Positions 20,316 to 23,764 of a stretch of 23,764 nucleotides of DNA are shown here, piece by piece. The stretch comes from WYEN01 sp049976205 (GTDB lineage Archaea > Thermoproteota > Thermoprotei_A > Sulfolobales > AG1): NCBI GenBank assembly GCA_049976205.1, contig JBMFIR010000023.1:1-23764 (forward strand). The letters are read 5' to 3'. Position numbers and translations under genes: made by a program. Within the stretch, counting starts at the first letter, position 1, and every line of letters begins with the position of its first letter. The notes below the pieces were generated by a model. The model saw only the letters and a program-made list of their open reading frames with translations. It searched no databases and was not told where the DNA came from.

Positions 20316-21200
20316 TTAGTATTTAAATACTAAAAAACCTTTAGCTTTATCAATCCATCTAATCTCATCAAAACCTGCTCTCTTTAGCCTATTCTTGATC
20401 CCTTTTAGAATATCGATATTACTATGTCTACCTGGTTCACCTGTATAGTGAAATAATCTACCCCCTCTCTTAAGTACTCTATAGATCTTCCTATAAAATT
20501 CCTCGCTATACAACTCACCTGCGATATTGATTCTCGGGGGATCGTGTAGAATTACATCGAAGTACTCATTATCAAAATAATCAATAATCTCAGACGCGTC
20601 GCCTAGTAAAATATCTATCTTCTCAAGAACTCTCGACCAAGGATTCATTTCTGCGAGATGAAGAATATTCTCGTCTATCTCAATAGTAAAGATCTCTTTA
20701 ACACCTCTTCTAAACATATTAATTGCTGTGTAGCCTAGTCCTGTACATATGTCTAGTGCCTTACGGTTCCTTAGATTTCCGAGTGTTTTTATCTTAATCA
20801 AAGAGTCTGTCCAAGGATCAATTTCAGTTGTTCTGTGCATCTGTACCCCACTGATTTCTACCGTAGGCGCCTTGTCTAGACCTGAGGGTTTTAACTTGTA
20901 GTATTTATTATTCTTGTAGAAATCTAATCTATGAATTCTTTGATCAATGATTTTATAAAGAAAATCTTTTTCTATAGTTTTTTTCAAAAAATCGATACTG
21001 AACTCGCTGTCTCTTATAAAGATCCTGTTATCCTCTACAGATACTTTTTCCCTAGATAATCCTATGTCCAGAGAGATCTCAAGTTCTCTGTATCCTCTAG
21101 ATACATATTCTACTATAAGATCTATTAATTCCTTATATAGCACAGGCCCCTCAACATATTTGAAAAAATATCTAGTTCTCTTCTCAGATTCTCTCAACAT
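20316..21200 (-). CDS. predicted SAM-dependent methyltransferase (COG2521 type)
   Basis: The 294-residue protein has an N-terminal 110-residue domain of unknown role followed by a Rossmann-fold methyltransferase: motif I DICTGLG at 150-156, the acidic IEIDEN near 173-178, and motif IV HDPPR at 219-223, then VLKRGGRLFHYTGEPG. DPPR replaces the NPPF of adenine methylases, as in the predicted archaeal methyltransferase family COG2521; the substrate is unknown. The first codons overlap the deoxyhypusine synthase gene by 17 bases, so translation is probably coupled. It converges with the PAC2 gene. Confidence 0.82.
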   Translation of the reverse strand: MLRESEKRTRYFFKYVEGPVLYKELIDLIVEYVSRGYRELEISLDIGLSREKVSVEDNRIFIRDSEFSIDFLKKTIEKDFLYKIIDQRIHRLDFYKNNKYYKLKPSGLDKAPTVEISGVQMHRTTEIDPWTDSLIKIKTLGNLRNRKALDICTGLGYTAINMFRRGVKEIFTIEIDENILHLAEMNPWSRVLEKIDILLGDASEIIDYFDNEYFDVILHDPPRINIAGELYSEEFYRKIYRVLKRGGRLFHYTGEPGRHSNIDILKGIKNRLKRAGFDEIRWIDKAKGFLVFKY

Positions 21201-22257
21201 ATTTTTCTACATCTCTAAAGATGAAAGAAGTATCTATTTTCGTTCTACTAATATTCATTTCTCTGAGACCAAGGGCTATTATAGGTAGACCTATTGTGGC
21301 ATCTACGTGAACCATTGATGATCCGCCTGGCCTAGTTTTACCCCAACTAATAGCCTCCTCGAGTGTTGCTCCACTTAATCCTCCCCACTGAGGAAGATCT
21401 GTTGTTAATTGTACTGCGTATTTATGTGGTTTAGAGATCTCTCTACCAGTTTTTCTTTCCTCTAATAATGCCTTAGCAACAGCGACGAGCTGTATTAAGT
21501 CTTTAGGAACTCCACCGCCGATATATATTACACCTGAATCAACAGTCTTCTCAGCTATTTCTATCATTTGCTCAAAATCTTTGAATTGATCAATAATAAC
21601 TCTACTGCCTTTCTCGTATTTAGCCAGTACCGCAGCGATCCCATAGCCAGAGTCAACTATTGCTGGGACAAACACCGGCGTCCTTTTTCTATATGCTACT
21701 CTAGCAATTGAGTCTACACCTAATTTATCTAGTCTGGCACCTAGTAAGTACATGAACTCAGCTGAGGAGTAAATAAAATCCTTCGGTAAATCAATTATGA
21801 ATTCTTTTAATAATTTCTCCATCTCTCTATAGAGATACTCATCAGCATATACATCATAAAAACGATCTACTCTAAGCTCAAGCAATAGTGAATCATCTAC
21901 ACACGGAGAACCTTTTCCATAGGGATAGCCAAGACCAGCGTATATATCCTCAGAAACATTAGCTCCTGTAGAGACTAACACATCTATGTACTCACGATCT
22001 ATGAACCACGAAATAACTTTCCATATACCTGCGGTAGCCATTGAACCTGCTAGACCCATATAGATAGCTAAGTTCTTCTCTCTGAGCATTTGAACCAATA
22101 TATCGAAAGCCTCACCTAGCCTCCTTCCTTGATACGCTGTGTCTCTCATTGAGGCAAGTAGATCTTTTATATTTCTTATATCATCTATCTCGACAGGTCT
22201 GATCTTTTCTACAAAAAAGCTTTCTCTGTTAATCTTCTTCTCCACTAGATTATTCAC
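21184..22257 (-). CDS. deoxyhypusine synthase
   Basis: The enzyme transfers the aminobutyl group of spermidine to a lysine of aIF5A, using NAD, the first step of hypusine formation. The protein of about 357 residues shows GLAGSMATAG near 69-78, the NAD-binding STGANVSED near 97-105, YIGGGVPKDL in the middle, and the LSGATLEEAISWGK motif whose Lys (about 307-308) is the expected catalytic lysine, followed by VHVDATIGLPIIALG. Length is normal and no intein interrupts it. A TATA box TTTATAAA at 22281-22288 predicts transcription from about 22258, so the gene is probably leaderless, starting at GTG 22257 or TTG 22260. Its target aIF5A is not in this window. Confidence 0.94.
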   Translation of the reverse strand: MNNLVEKKINRESFFVEKIRPVEIDDIRNIKDLLASMRDTAYQGRRLGEAFDILVQMLREKNLAIYMGLAGSMATAGIWKVISWFIDREYIDVLVSTGANVSEDIYAGLGYPYGKGSPCVDDSLLLELRVDRFYDVYADEYLYREMEKLLKEFIIDLPKDFIYSSAEFMYLLGARLDKLGVDSIARVAYRKRTPVFVPAIVDSGYGIAAVLAKYEKGSRVIIDQFKDFEQMIEIAEKTVDSGVIYIGGGVPKDLIQLVAVAKALLEERKTGREISKPHKYAVQLTTDLPQWGGLSGATLEEAISWGKTRPGGSSMVHVDATIGLPIIALGLREMNISRTKIDTSFIFRDVEKYVERI

Positions 22258-22280
22258 CAATTGATGTTGATTTTAAACTA

Positions 22281-22288
22281 TTTATAAA
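22281..22288 (-). promoter_or_regulatory. TATA box of the deoxyhypusine synthase gene
   Basis: TTTATAAA is centred about 26 bases upstream of the GTG/TTG start, which makes the transcript effectively leaderless. Confidence 0.6.
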
Positions 22289-22307
22289 CTTGATGAGTCT
22301 CTATATA

Positions 22308-22317
22308 TCTTTATAAG
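22308..22317 (+). promoter_or_regulatory. TATA box of the zinc-ribbon/aEF1B operon
   Basis: A TCTTTATAAG stretch is centred about 24 bases before ATG 22336 and again implies a leaderless transcript. The divergent deoxyhypusine synthase gene has its own box, so the 78-bp spacer holds two compact promoters. Confidence 0.55.
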
Positions 22318-22335
22318 CACTTATCAATAAAGTTA

Positions 22336-22563
22336 ATGGGTCAAGATGAAATGGCGCTAACAACAAGGCTTAGAAAACCAGCTGTCGCTGAGGAGATATC
22401 ATTACCTGTATGTACCTCTTGTAAAAGAATAATTGCTCCCCACGAAAAATCTGTTAGTTTCCCGTGTCCTAACTGTGGCAAATACGTTATAAGAAGATGC
22501 TATAGATGTAGAACATCAGGTGTACCATATAGATGTCCTGTATGCGGCTTCGAAGGACCTTAG
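22336..22563 (+). CDS. zinc-ribbon RNA-binding protein implicated in translation
   Basis: The 75-residue protein has four CxxC knuckles: CTSC, CPNC, CYRC and CPVC, at about residues 26-29, 44-47, 55-58 and 67-70, forming two zinc ribbons. It matches the small archaeal zinc-ribbon family described as RNA-binding with a role in translation (COG2888 type). ATG 22336 is leaderless according to the TATA box; a second Met at residue 6 is possible. The stop codon is followed at once by the aEF1B ribosome-binding site, so the two form an operon, a pairing that fits a translation role. Confidence 0.88.
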   Translation: MGQDEMALTTRLRKPAVAEEISLPVCTSCKRIIAPHEKSVSFPCPNCGKYVIRRCYRCRTSGVPYRCPVCGFEGP

Positions 22564-22575
22564 AGGTGATAATTT

Positions 22576-22848
22576 TTGGCTGATGTAATCTCTGTTATAA
22601 AAATCTATCCAAAAGATATTTTGAGTGATTTTACCGATTTAATCAATAAAATATCCTCCAATCTCCCATCCAGATATAAGTTGCTGAGATACGAAACAGA
22701 GGATCTCGCTTATGGATACAAGACACTGAGGCTCTTTATTGTTTTCCCAGAAGATACTGAAGGAGGCACTGAGGAGATCGAGAATCTGCTGAAAAAATTG
22801 GATGAAGTAGAAGAAGTAGAGGTAGAGTTAGTCACAAGAGTCTTCTAA
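22576..22848 (+). CDS. ef1b: translation elongation factor aEF1B (EF-1 beta)
   Basis: The 90-residue protein is the nucleotide-exchange factor for aEF1A. It has the ferredoxin-like EF-1 beta guanine-exchange fold: VIKIYPKDI strand, helix DFTDLINKISSNL, YETEDLAYGYKTLRLFIVFPEDTEGG (the characteristic AYGYK segment), helix EEIENLLKKLDEVEEVEVE and the final strand LVTRVF. Length is typical. The start is a TTG with GAGGTGAT five bases upstream (22563-22570), beginning inside the stop codon of the zinc-ribbon gene. Confidence 0.95.
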   Translation: MADVISVIKIYPKDILSDFTDLINKISSNLPSRYKLLRYETEDLAYGYKTLRLFIVFPEDTEGGTEEIENLLKKLDEVEEVEVELVTRVF

Positions 22849-22853
22849 GGATC

Positions 22854-22859
22854 TTTTTT
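22854..22859 (+). terminator. T-run terminator after aEF1B
   Basis: Six Ts begin five bases after the aEF1B stop, a typical archaeal termination signal. Confidence 0.35.
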
Positions 22860-22885
22860 GAGAACATTCTCTGGTTTAATTATAC

Positions 22886-22900
22886 ATTAACTTAGTTAAT
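22886..22900. repeat. palindrome in the aEF1B/CDC48 spacer
   Basis: ATTAAC and GTTAAT flank three bases, a perfect six-base inverted repeat. It could be an operator for the CDC48 gene or part of a terminator. Confidence 0.35.
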
Positions 22901-22992
22901 GATAATAATCAGATTTTTATTCTCCTCGTAATTCTGAGCATATTGTTTTTTAGACCCTGTAAACTCATAGATAATCAGGTGGGGTATAGGTA

Positions 22993-23764
22993 TTGAATGA
23001 TAATCCTAATCAACCTGAGGATTTCCGAGAGGAAGTAAATAAAGATTCTAAGAGATCTTCTACTAAGAAAGAGGTTGTCTTAATAGTTGATGAGCTTAAG
23101 TCAAGAGAGGCCTTAGGCGGTAAAGTTAAGATAGATATTTCCATTCTCAGAGAGATGGGCCTGGAGCCTGGGGATATAGTTGAGATTGAAGGAAGAAAGA
23201 AAACCGCAGGCATTGTTTGGCCTAGTTACGGTGAGGATGATCCTAGAGTTATCAAGGTTGATCCTCTTGTTAGAAGAAACGCTGATGTTTCATTAGGAGA
23301 GAAGGTTATTGTTAGAAAAGCTTATGCTCAACCAGCTAAAATAATTAAGATAGCTCCTGCACAGAGCCACACTACATTCTCCTCCATAGATCAGTCGTTT
23401 ATTAATTATATCAAGAAGAGATTAGATAAACATCCAGTGGTTGAGGGAGACGTTATCTACATACCTATATTAGGCCAACCAATATCATTTGTTGTTGTCC
23501 AGACTAGACCCACAGGAGTTGTTTATATATCAAGTGAGACACAGATCAAGGTTCTCGAGAAACCGGTTCAGTTATCTCGCATAACTAAAGTAACATACAA
23601 TGATATTGGTGGAATGAAAGATGTGATTCTTAAGGTGAGAGAACTTGTTGAGCTACCTCTGAAGTACCCAGAGATCTTCAAGAAATTAGGTATAGATCCT
23701 CCTAAGGGAATACTTCTCTACGGACCACCAGGCGTGGGAAAAACATTACTGGCAAAGGCTTTAG
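22993..23764 (+). CDS. CDC48/VCP-like AAA ATPase, 5' part only
   Basis: The gene runs off the window with 257 codons visible. After a charged tail of about 27 residues, the N domain follows: a double-psi barrel (VDELKSREALGGKVKIDISILREMG... LEPGDIVEIEGRKKTAGIVWPS) and the second N subdomain (about 110-190). The first AAA domain begins with YNDIGGMKDVI and ends at Walker A GPPGVGKT. The family extracts and unfolds proteins and normally has two AAA domains; the second is outside the window. The start is TTG 22993: an in-frame TAG lies two codons upstream, and AGGTGGGG at 22978-22985 serves as ribosome-binding site. A 47-base stretch near the end is identical to the PAN-like gene. Confidence 0.92.
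   Translation, partial: MNDNPNQPEDFREEVNKDSKRSSTKKEVVLIVDELKSREALGGKVKIDISILREMGLEPGDIVEIEGRKKTAGIVWPSYGEDDPRVIKVDPLVRRNADVSLGEKVIVRKAYAQPAKIIKIAPAQSHTTFSSIDQSFINYIKKRLDKHPVVEGDVIYIPILGQPISFVVVQTRPTGVVYISSETQIKVLEKPVQLSRITKVTYNDIGGMKDVILKVRELVELPLKYPEIFKKLGIDPPKGILLYGPPGVGKTLLAKAL
23683..23729 (+). repeat. 47-base tract identical to the PAN-like gene (copy 2)
   Basis: This is the second copy, in the same orientation, in the CDC48-like gene just before Walker A. A shorter identical stretch (TTGTTGAGCTACCTCT) lies about 30 bases upstream in both genes. Confidence 0.9.

Noticed and set aside
1..23764. CRISPR array, insertion sequence, prophage or defence island
   Set aside because: No regularly spaced repeats, transposase, integrase or defence gene is visible on either strand.

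Overview
The window is archaeal and most likely from a hyperthermophilic member of the Crenarchaeota (Thermoproteota), probably Desulfurococcales or a relative; the order is inferred from gene content. Supporting signs are aIF5B, RNA polymerase subunit Rpo11/L, aEF1B, deoxyhypusine synthase, a Sulfolobus-type PolB1, PAN-like and CDC48-like AAA ATPases, PAC2, an intron-containing tRNA-Phe, AT-rich DNA, Arg codons dominated by AGA, TATA boxes about 25 bases before many starts, and many TTG or GTG starts. A run of ten Ns (231-240) cuts a tRNA gene, so the first 230 bases may belong to a different contig.

Layout. 1-230: gene-poor DNA ending in a truncated tRNA. 262-2082 (-): aIF5B. 2270-5078 (+): DUF1028 protein, catalytic subunit of aconitase X (probable phosphomevalonate dehydratase large subunit), and an unrecognised 226-aa protein. 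5218-6198 (+): CDF-type metal transporter whose reading frame runs antisense through tRNA-Phe(GAA), 6116-6209 (-), which carries a 21-nt intron. 6277-9170: a two-domain ABC permease and its ATPase (+), with a divergent stand-alone AAA-associated-domain protein (-). 9189-12641: C2H2 zinc-finger protein (-), AIR-synthase-related protein (+), an unknown 82-aa gene, rpoL and a METTL5-like methylase as one operon (-), and a stand-alone Lrp/AsnC ligand domain (+). 12672-15545 (-): PolB1. 15697-16182 (+): DUF2122/SPOUT-like protein. 16183-16504: AT-rich spacer and a candidate 48-aa small ORF. 16505-17731 (-): large HTH protein, divergent from a proteasome-linked operon (PAN-like ATPase, PUA protein, PAC2 chaperone; 17802-20291, +). 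20316-22260 (-): deoxyhypusine synthase followed by an overlapping methyltransferase. 22336-22848 (+): zinc-ribbon protein and aEF1B. 22993 to the end (+): the 5' part of a CDC48-like ATPase.

The content is mostly core information processing (initiation, elongation, hypusination, rRNA/tRNA methylation, transcription, replication) and protein quality control. I see no CRISPR array, IS element or prophage. The most interesting points are the proteasome cluster, where the ATPase lacks a C-terminal HbYX tail while the neighbouring PAC2 protein has one; the GC-richer small ORF squeezed against a convergent gene; the 47-base identical tract between the two AAA ATPase genes; and the ABC system with a detached regulatory domain and no binding protein nearby.
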